Origin: Halocaridina rubra
Taxonomy: Eukaryota; Arthropoda; Malacostraca; Decapoda; Atyidae
Length of the DNA stretch: 64,000 nt
Reading direction: 5' to 3'
NCBI GenBank assembly: GCA_037179515.1
Contig: JAXCGZ010021103.1
Coordinates: 1 to 64,000, forward strand
This document shows positions 37,250 through 48,764 of this stretch, one piece after another. Under the pieces are notes generated by a model. That model was given only the letters and a program-made list of their open reading frames with translations, had not been told where the DNA came from and ran no database searches. Made by a program: the position numbers and the translations under genes. Each line of letters begins with the position of its first letter. Positions within the stretch are counted from its first letter, which is position 1.

Positions 37250-40110
37250 TTCCCTCTTCATTGCCAGTGATCAGTGTTAGCATGGGATTAAGAAAGGTGA
37301 GGTCACTTATTGATTCAGGTTGTTCCATTAGTGTGTGCTTCTCAGTTGGTGGGGAAATGCACAGCGAAGGTAGTAGGGTTTGTAGCGATGGATGGAAGAC
37401 ATATTGAATGTGAAGGCAGTAAAGAGATAGAGCTGACAGTGCAAGGAATACACCTGAGAACTTCAACAATTGTAATTGCTAAGGTGATAGCTGGCATAGA
37501 TGTAGTAATGGAAATGGATATGATTAACAGACCGGGTGGTGTGAATATTCATGATGGATTTACAGTTTTTGGCAATGTGCCGGTACCAGTGAACATTTTG
37601 CAAGTAGCGTGAGGCAGGAAAAGGTGTGCAGTGACAGTTGTGAATGCAGGGCTGGAAAGGGTGGCAGGAAAAGTGAAATCAAGAAAGATAGGAAGTTGAT
37701 AGGAGAGCTAGCCACAGAACAAAAGGCCAGTCTGTGCAAGATCGTGGACAAGGATTTCATTGCAGAGTTTGACGGTGCTAAGTGGGTGGTAGAGTGGTAT
37801 TTGAAAGAGGGGCTGCCGGTGTTAAATAACAAGGTGGGCTGCTATGACAGTGCAATGAGAAAGCATATTAGGAAAGAATATGACCAATAGGTGGAGAGAT
37901 GGAGAGGTGGAATGATGAAGGTATACTGGTACCATGGGGGACGGAAGTAGAATGTGGAGTGCTACCATTGATGGCTGTGGTTCGTCCAAACAAGAATAAA
38001 GTTCAGCCAGTACTGGACTACCGCGAACTTAACCAATGCGTTATGTTTCACACTGGAGATGACACTACTGATGCTTGCGGTGAGACATTGAGGGAGTGGA
38101 GGCAGATGAATGGGGCCTCTGTTATAGTTGATCTGAAGTCAGCTTACCTGCAAGTCCACGTTGCAGAGAAGAGAAGCTGTGGAAGTGCCAACTTGTGAAG
38201 TATGGAGGAAGGACATATTGCCTAACAAGGCTGGGCTTCGGACTAAGTTCAGCACCAAGAATCATGACCAAGATCATCAAGACAGAATTGAGCAAGAGGA
38301 ATGGAATGGAAGCAGCCACAAACTTGTGTATAGACAATATACTGGTAGAAGAGACCAAGGCTAGTGTATCGGAAGTTGTGGAGCAGCTGCGCCTGTATGG
38401 GCTGGCTACGAAACCACCTGAACCACTAGAAGGGGGAACTGTTTTGGTCTGAGATTGGAAAGAGGAAAGAATGGTGAGCTCGTTTTCTGTAGGGGTAATG
38501 AGATTCCGGAAGTGCAGCAAGACTTAAGTAGGAGAGAGCTGTTTTCTCTGTGTGGAATATTGGTGGGCCATTATCCTGTGGCAGGTTGGTTACGGGTAGC
38601 TTGTAGTTACATAAAGAGGAGAGCAGAGGGCATCAGATGGGAAGACAAGGTTGGGCAGCAAAGGATTGAGATGCTGCAAGAGATTATAAAGAGAGTGAAA
38701 CAAGAGGACCTAGTGAGAGGGACATGGTATGCCCCGAAGGCAGGTAAGGGTGTCATGTGGTGCAAAGCGAGCACTATTGTCACAGGAGTAATCTTAGAGA
38801 TTGACAATGAGACTGTGGAGGATGTTGCATGGTTGAAGAAGAAAGAGGAAAATAACCATATCAAAGCAGTTGAGTTGGATACTGTAATGAAAGGAGTCAA
38901 TCTAGCTATGAAGTGGGGACTGTGAGATGTTGAGGTGAAGACGGACTCGGCTACAGTATTTAGTAGGTTGAAGTTGACTGTAACAGCAGAGCACAGGATT
39001 TGGACAAAGGGAGCCTCGGAAATGATAGTTAAGCACCACCTGGGAACCTTGCAAGAGCTGATAGAGGAGTTTGGAATGGAGTTGCGCCTATATTTTGTGC
39101 TGTCGGAGAAGAGCAAGGCAGATGTGTTAACTAGAGTGAGGAAGGCCTGGTTAGGAGTTCCAGATGAAATGTCAGAAGAGGCCAAAATATATTGTGCAGG
39201 AGAGCCAGGTGTGGAGGACTTACATCAAATGCATCACATGGAAGTCAATTCGACTCTGTTTGTAGCAAGGAAGGTTGATCCAGGAGTCACAAGAGACAAG
39301 ATCCGTCAAGTAGTTAGGCAATGCGACAAGTCCCAGTCGATCAATCCTCTGCTAGTTGCGCATGAGGCTGGGGAATTTAGAGTGGAAGACAACTGGAAGA
39401 GATTGGTGGTTGATGTAACACACTACAGACAAGGTTTGTATTTACCTATGGTTGACTGCAGACCAGGCAGAGTGGCCATTTGGAGAGAGCTAAGAGCAGA
39501 AAATGGAGAGGAAATTGCAGGAGTGTTGAATGGATTGTTTTTAGAAAGTGGGCCTGCTGATGAAGTATTAGTAGACAACAGTACAGCCTTTAGATCACAG
39601 GCTTTGAAGGAGATGCTTGACAAATGGACTATCAACCGCAATTTTAGAGCTGTATATCGGCCTAGTGGGAATGGAATTGTGAAGCTACATCATCAAACAT
39701 TCAAGACCATGGCAGAGAGGGCTCAGGTGTTGCCATTGGAAGAAGTCTTCTGGTATAATATATCCCCTAGATAGGGTCAGGATGAAAGAACTGTACCACA
39801 GAAAGCTGTCTTCAAGCATGAATGGTGACATCCAAGCAAGGTACCAAAGACGGATAAAGGAGACGAAGGGGTATGCTATATCAAGAGTGGAGATGAGGTG
39901 TGGATAAAGCCGCCAAACTCAATATACACGTTGCAATGGGGAAGGGGTACTGTGACCAATGCGCATTTCTGAAATAATGTCTTAGTGGATGGGATGCCTC
40001 GGCACATTCTGGATATTAGGAGAGGGCTGGACTCATCTACTGAGGACGAAGGGCCAGTTGAAGTACAGGAGAATGAAGTTCCCCGGCGGCCGAACTGAGA
40101 AAGACGACAA
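37250..40110 (+). pseudogene. Gypsy H pol remnant
   Basis: Protease SLIDSGCSISV (near 37310). Reverse transcriptase 37790-38450: MAVVRPNKNKVQPVLDYREL, VIVDLKSAYLQVHV, YCLTRLGFGLSSAPRIMTK, and LCIDNILVEE, which lacks the usual second Asp. RNase H 38740-39150: GVILEIDNE, AVELDTVMKGVNLAMKWGL, VKTDSATVFSRLK, KADVLTRV; the first catalytic Asp is Lys here. Integrase 39200-39770: DVTHYRQGLYLPMVDC, VLVDNSTAFRSQ, and NGIVKLHHQTFK, where the catalytic Glu is replaced by Lys. The C-terminal DEVWIKPPN and WGRGTVT fit the domain after the core. Long open frames remain (279 residues at 38935-39774), so decay is moderate. Confidence 0.85.
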
Positions 40111-40265
40111 CCGGTGTGGATGAGAAAATATGTGGAGGAATTATTGAGCAGAGAGGAGTGCTGAGAGATGGCTGGCCATCTCTTGGTGGGGGGAGCTGGT
40201 GGCACTCTTAGTAATCTTAATATCAAAGGGGCATGCAGTTTCGGGGAGACAGTACTTCCCAAAAA

Positions 40266-40605
40266 GTAACACTTTTTGGGAACACTGAACGGGATGTTGT
40301 TTACAGTTTTCGGCGGACGTTCGGGGATGAAGAGCAGTGCTTGTGATGTTGTCGAGTCGGTTGAGTTGTATGATGGATTTGCTTTATTGGTTGAGTTGTG
40401 AGACGTAAGTGCTTTGTTACTGAGGTTGGAGATTTAGCAGGAACTCCCAGTGTAGGTGTTGATTTCTTTTGCATGTGGTGGTTTGGAGAAGAGGGGAAGG
40501 AAATCTGGTTTTGGCCACCTGTGAGTGGACTTTTAACTTCCAACATGTGCAGGCGGAGTTAAGTTGAGGTAAGTGATATATATTATTTTTTCTATCTCGA
40601 CCACA
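40266..40605 (+). repeat. Gypsy H 3' LTR
   Basis: Copy of 36079-36421, ending CTATCTCGACCACA. Right flank is gypsy I sequence just past its integrase stop. Confidence 0.85.
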
Positions 40606-40617
40606 AATATATACCTA

Positions 40618-41610
40618 CTTTATAAATCTAGCCGCTCTGGCGGTTTTATAGTTCTACCAAACCTATAAAGGGGTACTGGTTCTGGCACTGTCATGGGAGC
40701 ATGCATGGAGTTTTCAGAACTCTCAACCATGCTATTAGGATTTATAACATTGCTCTCTGGTTCATTAACTATATCAAAATTTGATGTAAGACTAGTTGGA
40801 ATAGAAGTCAAAATTGGCTTACAAGTACCACCATAATTCCGATTATTAATGGGAAAAATATATTCTTCTACACTAGGAGTAAATCTAGGCATAAGTTGGT
40901 CTGAATGTCTTTTCCAAACTATATTGCCAAATTTTTTAAGCTGTACTTTGTAGTTACCAACACCAAGTACTTCTGAGATTTTACCTTTTAACCAAGGCTT
41001 ACCCTGACCATAATTTTTGACTAAAACTGCATCAACTACATTATATTCTGATTTTTCAAATTTACATTCTTTCTGCAGAGCCTTCTCCCTTTTTTCTTGA
41101 GGTTTATTTTTTTTCTACAATTCCCCATAAATTACAGTTAAACATCATATCAGATGGAACCTTCCAAGTGGAGGAATGTACAGCTCTACTATTATTATAC
41201 AATAACCTACATACTCTGGTATTAATATCCCCATCAGTAAATTTGCTAAGATCCTCTTTGAAAGTTTTTACTGCCCTTTCAGCTAAGCCGTTAGAAGAAG
41301 GTTTATAAGGAGCGGGTGTAATGTGTTTAATGCCATTCTTCCTTAGGAAAAACTCCATCTCCTCAGACACAAAATAAGGGACATTGACAGAAATCATTAT
41401 TTCTGGCAGTCCAAAATTACAAATCTCTGCCTTAACTTAGCAACAGTTACTGCTGATGTGGTAGATCTAGTGACATGAGCATCCAAAAATTTTGTGTGGG
41501 AAACTACAATTATCAAAATAGAAGAGTCACCAATTGGACCAGCATAGTCTATATATAACCTACACCAAGGTTCTCAGTTTCTGGCCAGGAACTCAACTTT
41601 AAGCTTCTAT
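40618..41610 (-). pseudogene. Gypsy I integrase remnant
   Basis: Begins near 41610 with SSWPETEN, then IDYAGPIGDSSILIIVVSHT (in a shifted frame), then an open frame 41397-41104 with ISVNVPYFVSEEMEFFLRKN, PYKPSSNGLAERAVKTFKED and RLLYNNSRAVHS. The frame 40892-40620 holds the C-terminal tail ending RTIKPPERLDL. The third catalytic Glu (in GLAERAV) remains; the second Asp, usually in SDN, is Asn (SVN). Confidence 0.8.
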
Positions 41611-41869
41611 GATAAGAAGGCTTGAAAATAACATGACCATCCAAAATCTCTACTAAATCAGAAAAATTCTTAGGATGAAGTAAATCTAGGGCACACAGAC
41701 TAGCTAGAGTGTTATATACTTTCCTAGAGAAACAAGCAAGCAATTTTTCTTTTTAGCGCTTTCATATATACCACTTTGTGCAAAATGTGCCTCAAGCATG
41801 GACATCCACACATCAAAGTTCATTAGTTTGGGATTAAAAGGCTAAAATTTTTGCATTGGTGCTAGCCAT
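41611..41869 (-). pseudogene. Gypsy I gag N-terminal remnant
   Basis: ATG at 41869 (MASTNAKI), then in shifted frames DVWMSMLEAHFAQSGI, KKKNCLLVSLGK and SLCALDLLHPKNFSDLVEIL, typical of the gag N terminus of this gypsy group. It joins integrase directly near 41610, so most of gag and all of PR, RT and RNase H are gone. Confidence 0.7.
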
Positions 41870-42120
41870 GGTTAGCCTAGCCTAGATAACAGATGAAGTT
41901 TTTTCAAAAACAACAAAAGCCAATCTTCATTACCTCAATGCACGTAGGCCCACTAGGCTAACAGGAGCAATAGGCAGCATAGGATAGCCTATCAAAAACT
42001 TGCCGATTCTAAACCTACCGGTAGCCTAGTATAGCATAGGCTTTAGAAATCACACTTATCTATTGAAAATCGGCATTCATAATAGGTCAAAAACAGCTTA
42101 AAAGAATTGAGATTCAATCC

Positions 42121-42136
42121 AGACAGCTCGTCGCCA
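42121..42136 (-). promoter_or_regulatory. Gypsy I primer binding site (tRNA-Ser type)
   Basis: TGGCGACGAGCTGTCT on the minus strand, four bases past the LTR end CCCAATA. The first ten bases equal the primer site of gypsy A/B, so the same tRNA, probably tRNA-Ser(GCU), would prime both families. Confidence 0.6.
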
Positions 42137-42140
42137 AAAA

Positions 42141-42501
42141 TATTGGGTCCTAGGTCTTGCAATTTTAAGCTCTGGGTAAAATAAAATATATAACAAAACT
42201 TGAGCTTTATTCTTAAAGCTGGTATAAACAAAAAAGCCACTCATCCGGGCATCAACAATAGGCGATTCAGGCATAAGTACTTGAATATCACAATAAGAGA
42301 ATTAAATTCTATTTAATAGGATTAGAAGCTATGATCCTTCATAATGTATACTTATTTTGTTTATAAAGAATTAAGGGAAACAAGCATAAACCAATTAATA
42401 TTACAAATAAATGCAAACAAATAAGAAATAAATACTAATAAGAAAGCAATCAAAATAAATAATAAGATACAATAATAAATAATTATACCTCAACTCTTAC
42501 A
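42141..42501 (-). repeat. Gypsy I 5' LTR
   Basis: 361 bp from TGTAAGAGTTG to CCCAATA on the minus strand. It is the uninterrupted partner of the LTR at 35407-35937. Confidence 0.88.
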
Positions 42502-43176
42502 TAGAGCGTACTAACAGAACTATTAAATCCGCTCTCATGGCTAGAAAAGAAAATTGGTTACAATCCCTACCTATTATACTTCTTGGCATACGTAATACTC
42601 CTAATGAAAATGGATCTTCCCCATTCAGTGCTGTTACTGGTACCTCACTTTAAATACCATAACTGATGGTAGACACAAGCAGTACTTATACATCATCTGT
42701 TAAGTAGTTAGCCAATGAAATGTCCAAATTAGATGTGACTTAGCTAGTGATAGGTGCCATAATTTTCCAAAGACTTACTTGTAAAGTTTTATACACCTGT
42801 GATAAAGTTTAGTTACGAGTTGATAGAGTCAGGATACCTTTGGAAGTCCCATACTCTGACCATAAAAGGTTATTAAGCGCATGTCTAAACATTTTATTAT
42901 ACAATTGTCTGATGATGTACATAGTTGTGTTTCTAATGATCACTTGAATCAAGTAATCGAACCTAATGCACTGCCTTAACCAAGTACTGTTGAACAACTA
43001 GAACATAGTCAGACACAGGGTGATTTTGATGATGATATTAACAATAATAATGAAAATTCTGATTCTCAAAATATGGTTCCTCCTAAAGTTGCAACATCAT
43101 CCTCATGTAGAAAAATCAGATTTAAAAGTTGTAACGATTATTTCTATTATTAGCTCCGCATTTTGTGAGGGAACTT
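42502..43176 (+). mobile_element. Gypsy G, right part (integrase C terminus)
   Basis: Starting in the duplicated TAGAG, the integrase frame resumes as ERTNRTIKSALMARKENWLQ and then LLGIRNTPNENGSSPFSAV, the region just after the YHPQ motif at 35380. A decayed GPY-like segment (PLEVPYSDHKRLL) follows near 42835, and the frame fades out near 43153 after CRKIRFKSCNDYFYY. Confidence 0.87.
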
Positions 43177-43925
43177 TGTAGAGAATGCATATATTTCATT
43201 TATATTTGCCATGTATGATATACGTTTTCCTTGTAACGAATTGTATAGTTTTCTTTTGTCTCAGCTGTTTTCTTTATTATGCTTTGATGAGTAAGCCAGC
43301 CATTTTATTCTTCAATAAGATGTTGTGCAGCATTGCCGATCGGTAAAGATGATAAAATAATGTTTAGGACCACAGAATATTAAAAATAATTCAATCTTGA
43401 AAATTAGAAAAACCCCAAATAGGGGTTTATAAATTGTGCTCTGGTTTATAGTATTAAATTTGTATACGGTTCAAAGCTGTCTCTCAATCCACCTTTTGCA
43501 AGGTTAGGAGAAGCTGTAATATGAACAAAAAGCATTCAGATACAATATATTGTAAAGAATATATATATTTCATTTATATTTGCCATGTATGATATACGTT
43601 TTCTTTGTAACGAATTGTATAGTTTTCTTTTGTCTCAGCTGTTTTCTTGATTATGTTTTGATGAGTAAGCCCACCATTTTATTCTTCAATAAGATGTTGT
43701 GCAGCATTGCCGATAGGTAAAGATGATAAAATAATGTTTAGGACAAAAGAATATTAATAATAATTCAATCTTGAAAATTAGAAAAACCCCAAATATGGGT
43801 TTATAAATTGTGTTCTGGTTTTTAATATTAAATTTGTATACGGCTCAAAGCTGTCTCTCAATCCATCCTCTGCGAGGTTAGGAGAAGCTGTAATATGAAC
43901 AAAAAGGCATTCAGATACAATGTAT
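43177..43925 (+). repeat. Two tandem 374-bp units, probably gypsy G 3' LTR
   Basis: Units start with TGTAGAGAAT (43177) and TGTAAAGAAT (43551) and are about 90% alike by eye. They follow the pol end of gypsy G, so they are most likely its 3' LTR duplicated in tandem. Each unit ends in about 55 bp that match the SINE V-related segment (GGTTAGGAGAAGCTGTAATA), so the duplication happened after that SINE had inserted. Confidence 0.7.
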
Positions 43926-44065
43926 TCATTCCTAGTATAGCAGCTAAGCGTTTAAGCTTGTTTCTCTTTTAGACCTTCAGTGGCACAGTAATTATGTGTT
44001 TTGGGTTCAAATTCAGGTCAGAGGTGAAATATGATTCATGTTTTCACATATGGTATTGTGCTTAA
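43870..44065 (+). mobile_element. SINE V relative, diverged
   Basis: Shares AAGCTGTAATATGAAC, GTATTCATTCCTAGTATAGC, CCTTCAGTGGC and TGATTCATGTTTTCACATATG with the 273-bp units, but box B is degraded (GGTTCAAATTC). Confidence 0.65.
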
Positions 44066-44749
44066 TTTAACGTATACTACGTCACTCTATGTGATAAAAC
44101 TTAATAACACCTGCATGACATTAAAGTTGTTTTCTTATTGATAATGTAAGGTAGTGTTGTAACAGATATGCGTCTTCTTATTAACATTAGTTTATTTATT
44201 TACTATTACACCTCAAAGCTCCCCGTCTACAACTCACAGCTCCCTGTCCCCTTAGGGGAAACTTCTAAGAGATCTTATTTCTGCCCCATCAAATTCTAAC
44301 TTCTAACTGAGCTCTCTGTGTATGACTGACCCTTACTGTCTTGTATTACCAAGATGGCAGGGCGTGGTGGCTTGGGCAACCTGCCAATAGGCTTCCAGAA
44401 CCAAAGGGAGTCCTTCCCTTTTGGGGTGGAGCAAATCAAGCAGGCCTATTGGGCAGAAGGTGGTACTAATCAAGGAGGTCCTGTATGGGTATTTTCCCAG
44501 GGGCATGTACATACATACGTGTGGATGTTTGTGTTTTGGTGGTCGTTAGAATAGCTTGAACTCTGTCCCATTTTGACCTCAATCGGCACTGGACGCCTAG
44601 CTTCTAATGGCGTAAAGGCATAACAATGTATATAGTTGTTACAACACCAAAAACAGCATCCTGCCCAGAAAATACAAGGCGAATGTCAGTTACACACTAA
44701 AGTTTTCTTACGACAATTTGATTATCATTGATGCCTATATAGCTAAGAT
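44066..44749. other. Unassigned region
   Basis: No recognised element. It contains a 66-codon frame at 44354-44554 starting MAGRGGLGNLPIG, with no domain I recognise and no neighbour that supports it as a gene. Could be single-copy host DNA or an unknown repeat. Confidence 0.35.
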
Positions 44750-44965
44750 TTGAATTAAATGTGAAAGCCTAAGCCACGAGTTAGGTTAGGAGATGCTGTA
44801 ATATGAATAAAAAGCCATTCACATAGAATGCGTTCATTCTTAATATAGCAGTTAAGCTGTATGATTTGTTTCTCCTTTAAACCTTCAATGGTGTAGCAGA
44901 TTGAGCTTTGGCACGGTTATATGTGTCTTAGGTTTGACTGCTGGTCAGGGGTAAAATTAGGTAAT
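44750..44965 (+). mobile_element. SINE V relative, diverged, second copy
   Basis: Includes TTGAATTAAATGTGAAAGCC, AAGCCACGAGTTAGGTTAGG, AATGCGTTCATTCTTAATATAG and CCTTCAATGGTGTAGCAG, matching the 273-bp unit in order. The promoter boxes are degraded. It is followed by a LINE D-like tail motif AATTAGGTAATCAC. Confidence 0.65.
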
Positions 44966-44986
44966 CACACACACACACACACACAC
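44966..44986. repeat. (AC)n microsatellite at the LINE D1 5' junction
   Basis: About ten AC units between AATTAGGTAATC and the truncated start of LINE D1. Confidence 0.95.
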
Positions 44987-44994
44987 ATGCTGAT

Positions 44995-47750
44995 GGATTA
45001 GCTGGTAAGGCAGTAGAATTAAAAGATAAGATTCACAACAGTAAGGCAGATATAGTAGCAATTACAGAGACTTAGTTGAGTGAGGACATAAACAGTGTCA
45101 CAATTTTTCCTAAGGGCTTCAGAACACTAAGGGTTGAAAGATCTGAGAGGACTGGTGGAGGGATAGCACTGCTCATAAGTGAAAGGATTCAGGTTGAAGA
45201 AATAAACTTGGCTATAGAAAGTGAGTTCAAGGAATTTCTTGTTGCTCGCATAAATACTGGGTCAGAGAGCATTATAATAACTGTTGTATACAACCCACCA
45301 AGGAACCAAAATAGGCTTGAAGTTTATGAGGAAAGTCATATAGGTACTATTGAAGTCAAAAACTCAGTTGTTAACATGGCACGGGAAAAAAAATGTAGGA
45401 TTTTGATTATGGGAGACTTTAATCATAAAGAGATAGATTGGATAAATCTTGACCCACACAGTGGTGAGGACTCATTCGGGGCAAGATTCCTAGATTGCAT
45501 ACAAGGGAATTTCCTACACCAACATGTAATGGAACCAACAAGGGCCAGGGGTGGGGATGAGCCATCACTACTTGATCTAGTGTTCACAGATAATGTGTTG
45601 GATATTGAAAAAATTGAGTATGTACCACGAATTGGAAAGAGTGACCACTGTGTGTGGTTGATGGAATATATCATTGAAGATATTCTGCCTGAGAGTAGAG
45701 GCACTGAGGACATGAGGAGGAACTATCCGAAAGGAGATTACATCAAATTGAATGAGCTTTTTGCAGTTCTTGACTGGAGACCCTTATTCTACAACAAATC
45801 TGTACAAGAAATGTATGACATCTTTTGTGAGAAATATGGGAAGATAGTAGATTGCTGCATACCTGTCACCAAAGTAGGTGTAATTCATGCCAGAGAGAAA
45901 TGGTTCAATAATGGGTGTAAAAGAGCTAAGGAGTGGAGAGACAAATGCTGGAAAAGGTATAGGAGGAGAAAAAACATAAATGCCTGGCAAACCTACAAAA
46001 GAGCAAGAAATGACTACGTAAGTAAAAGGAGAGAGGCAGAGAGAGACTATGAGAGGGACATCACCAGGAAGGCTAAAGAAAATTCCAAGCTTTTCCACAG
46101 CTTTATCAGAGGAAAACTGAAGGTAAAAGAACAGATTTTAAGGCTAAAGAGAGCGGATGGAAGCATCACTGAGATGGATGAAGAGATCTGCAAAGAATTG
46201 AACAAGGAGTTTCAGTCAGTATTTACAGTAGAAAATACCCCACCCCCTCAGATTGCAGTGATAGAAGCTCAAGGGCCGGTATTAGAGAACATCAACCTTA
46301 CAACCACAGAGGTATGCAAAGCGCTGATGGATTTAGATTTTCATAAAGCTACAGGCTATCAGTGGCACTAAGTATCATATTTAAAAAGTCACTGGAGTCG
46401 GGGGAGATTCCAAGATGCTGGAAACAAGCAAATGTGATACCAATCTTCAAAAAGGGAAGGAGGGATACGGCTCTGAACTATAGACCAGTTTCCTTGACCA
46501 GCACAGTTTGCAAAGTTATGGAGAAACTACTAAGGAAACATATCTCTCTTCACTTGGAATCCTTCAACTTTTTGTCAGTGAGGCAACATGGCTTCAGAGA
46601 AGGTAGATCAACAGTAACAAACTTATTAGTATTCTATGATGAGGTAAGCCAAATCTTACAGGAAAGAGAGGGCTGGGCAGATTGCATATTCCTAGACTTC
46701 CAGAAAGCGTTTGACACTGTTCCACATGGGAGACTTATTAGGAAGCTGCAATCAATGGCTAGAAGAGGTGGAAATGTTTTGGAATGGATAAAAACTTACT
46801 TAGAAGGAAGGGAACAGAGGGTTAGAGTAAGACACTCAGTGTCTGAATGGAGAAGAGTTAGTAGTGGAGTTCCACAGGGTTCAGTTTTAGGGCCAATTTT
46901 GTTCCTTGTATATGTAAATGACCTACCAGACTCTGTAAATTCATTCATGAATATGTTTGCAGATGATGCAAAGAGTGTGAAGAAAGTAAAAAACGAGAAC
47001 AATGGTAGAGAACTTCAGGAGGATCTAAATAATCTGCATGAGTGGTCAGAAAAGTGGCTAATGAAATTCAATACTTCAAAATGTAAGGTAATGAGAATGG
47101 GTACAAGTGCAAGAAGGCCCAAGCTTGACTACTCGGTGGCTGGAGTACAACTTCAAGAGACAGAAAATGAGAGAGATCTAGGAGTAAACATACTGGCAGA
47201 TTTGTCTCCAGATATACATATAAATGGTATAGTAAGGGCAGCATATGCATTCTTATCAAATATAAGGGTAGCCTTCAGGCACATGGACAAGGAAATGTTC
47301 AGAAATATTTATGTAACCTATGTGAGGCCAAAACTCGAATATGCAGACCCCTTTTGGAATCCGCACTTGAAAAAGCACATAGCTAAGCTTGAAAAAGTTC
47401 AAAGACATGCCACGAAACTGGTGCCAGAAATACGCAATCTCATTTATGATGAGAGGCTGAGGGAATTAGACTTACCATCACTCGAAGCTAGAAGAGTGAG
47501 GGGAGATATGGTGACAGTCTTTAAATTCCTTCATGGTTATGATAGAATGGATAGGGATCGATATTTTGATATGGCTAGCTCTAGAACTAGAGGTCATAGT
47601 TTGAAGCTTCGTAAGAAAACTTCTTTGCAGGATGTAAGAAAATACTTTTTCAGTGTAAGAGTAGTTGATAATTGAAATTCGCTAAGCGAGGAGGTAGTTA
47701 ATGCTATCTCAATCAATAGTTTTAAGGACAGGTATGATAAGTATCACTAA
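44995..47750 (+). pseudogene. LINE D1 ORF2 endonuclease-reverse transcriptase, broken
   Basis: Endonuclease: AITET, GGGIALLISERIQ, IMGDFNHKEIDW, LLDLVFTDN, GKSDHC. Reverse transcriptase: VIPIFKKGRRD, YRPVSLTS, FLDFQKAFDTVPHGRL, GVPQGSVLGPILF and FADDAKS (near 46960). C-terminal domain ends SFKDRYDKYH (stop 47748-47750). Breaks: TAG near 45073 (AAG elsewhere), a deletion of about 46 bp near 46354 that removes the GPD motif and shifts the frame, and TGA at 47673 where other copies have TGG. The catalytic box is intact. Confidence 0.9.
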
Positions 47751-47774
47751 GTATAAAATGGAAGCGATCAGGAG

Positions 47775-47807
47775 ACGGGAAGATACGAGCTTCGGGCTCT
47801 TTCCCGT
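47775..47807 (+). promoter_or_regulatory. LINE D conserved 3' UTR hairpin
   Basis: ACGGGAA pairs with TTCCCGT and, inside, GAGC pairs with GCTC around a short loop. The same structure precedes the tail in D3, D4, D5 and the 94-bp D6. Position and conservation suggest the site recognised by the LINE's reverse transcriptase; that role is inferred. Confidence 0.65.
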
Positions 47808-48764
47808 ATACACAATTAGGTAATCACAATTAGGTAATCACACACACACACAGAGCCACAGACACACGTATTCAGTACACAAGTATTCAGTATCTCTTAA
47901 ACTTTTCCTTGTGTTTTTTAGTGACTAAGACTTCAGTGAGTTAATCATACGTAATTTCCCTAAATAAGAAATCCTGCAGACTATTGTGAGTAACTAACTT
48001 ATATTTGTTGTATGACGAGACTGTCCAAATATTAAATGAAAAAATTGAGAACATTATCGTGAGGGGAGAGAGAAAGAAGCTGCCCTACTCTGCCTTGAAG
48101 GAAACTTAGAAGAGTTGCCAGAGGTGAAATCATCACATCGCATTACCTAATTTTTTGTGTAATTGAGGAGAGCTATTAAGCCGTTCACCTGATCCTGTGG
48201 TTACATATATTGTTAAAATCAGTATCCTTCCCATTTATATTAATTGGATAGCTAGTTTGAAACACCAAATAATTGAATAATTAAATAAATACCAAAAATA
48301 CACCTGTCAACAGTACTGAGTTAAGTTGCCAAGTAGTACAGCTGTCTTATTTTCTTCATTTTTTTCTTTTCTTTTAGATTTCTCTTTTACTATTTTTTTT
48401 TGTATATATATTGAGTCAAATGCAAAGTCTAATCCTGTGATAACATATCTTGGTTAGCAAGTGAGTTTATCAGTTAGGAAGAATATATAGCATAAACAGG
48501 TGGGTGCCTCCTCAGACACAAATTCAAATTTTCCTTTAGGTTTGACTTTTGTTTTGTTGCATTTTTTTTTCTTTTTATCCTCAAATTACCACAGTCAAAT
48601 TTTAAGTTAAGATGTGTGTTACCAGAAAAGAGATAAATTGAGTCACTAAATAGTACTTATATGGAGATATAAAAATTCTGTGTGAAGCTTACATAAAAGT
48701 TTTTCTCACCTTTTTTTCTCTTTCTCTTCTTCTTTCTATATTCTGTGAGAGGGAGAACATAAAA

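Larger units (their letters stand above)
36079..40605 (+). mobile_element. Gypsy H, LTR retrotransposon nested in gypsy I
   Basis: 4.5-kb plus-strand element with LTRs at 36079-36421 and about 40266-40605, gag with two zinc knuckles, protease, RT, RNase H and integrase. GC content and codon use differ clearly from the surrounding AT-rich elements. I found no exact target duplication; the left LTR border may be off by several bases because both copies share GTAACAC before TNTTTGG. Confidence 0.87.
35407..42501 (-). mobile_element. Gypsy I, internally deleted, with nested insertions
   Basis: LTR element on the minus strand flanked by a perfect 5-bp duplication TAGAG (35402-35406 and 42502-42506) within gypsy G integrase. 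The LTRs are 42141-42501 (5') and 35407-35937 (3', enlarged by a SINE). Only gag and integrase remain between them; protease, RT and RNase H are missing. Gypsy H (36079-40605) sits between integrase and the 3' LTR. Confidence 0.9.
44987..47852 (+). mobile_element. LINE D copy 1 (ORF2 only)
   Basis: 5'-truncated copy starting at the endonuclease (ATGCTGATGGATTAGC) and complete at the 3' end: stop, about 60-bp UTR with a hairpin (47775-47807), two AATTAGGTAATCAC units and (AC)n. Very similar to D2, D4 and D5. Confidence 0.9.

Noticed and set aside
44354..44554. 66-codon frame starting MAGRGGLGNL
   Set aside because: Short, no recognised domain, no supporting context; likely chance.
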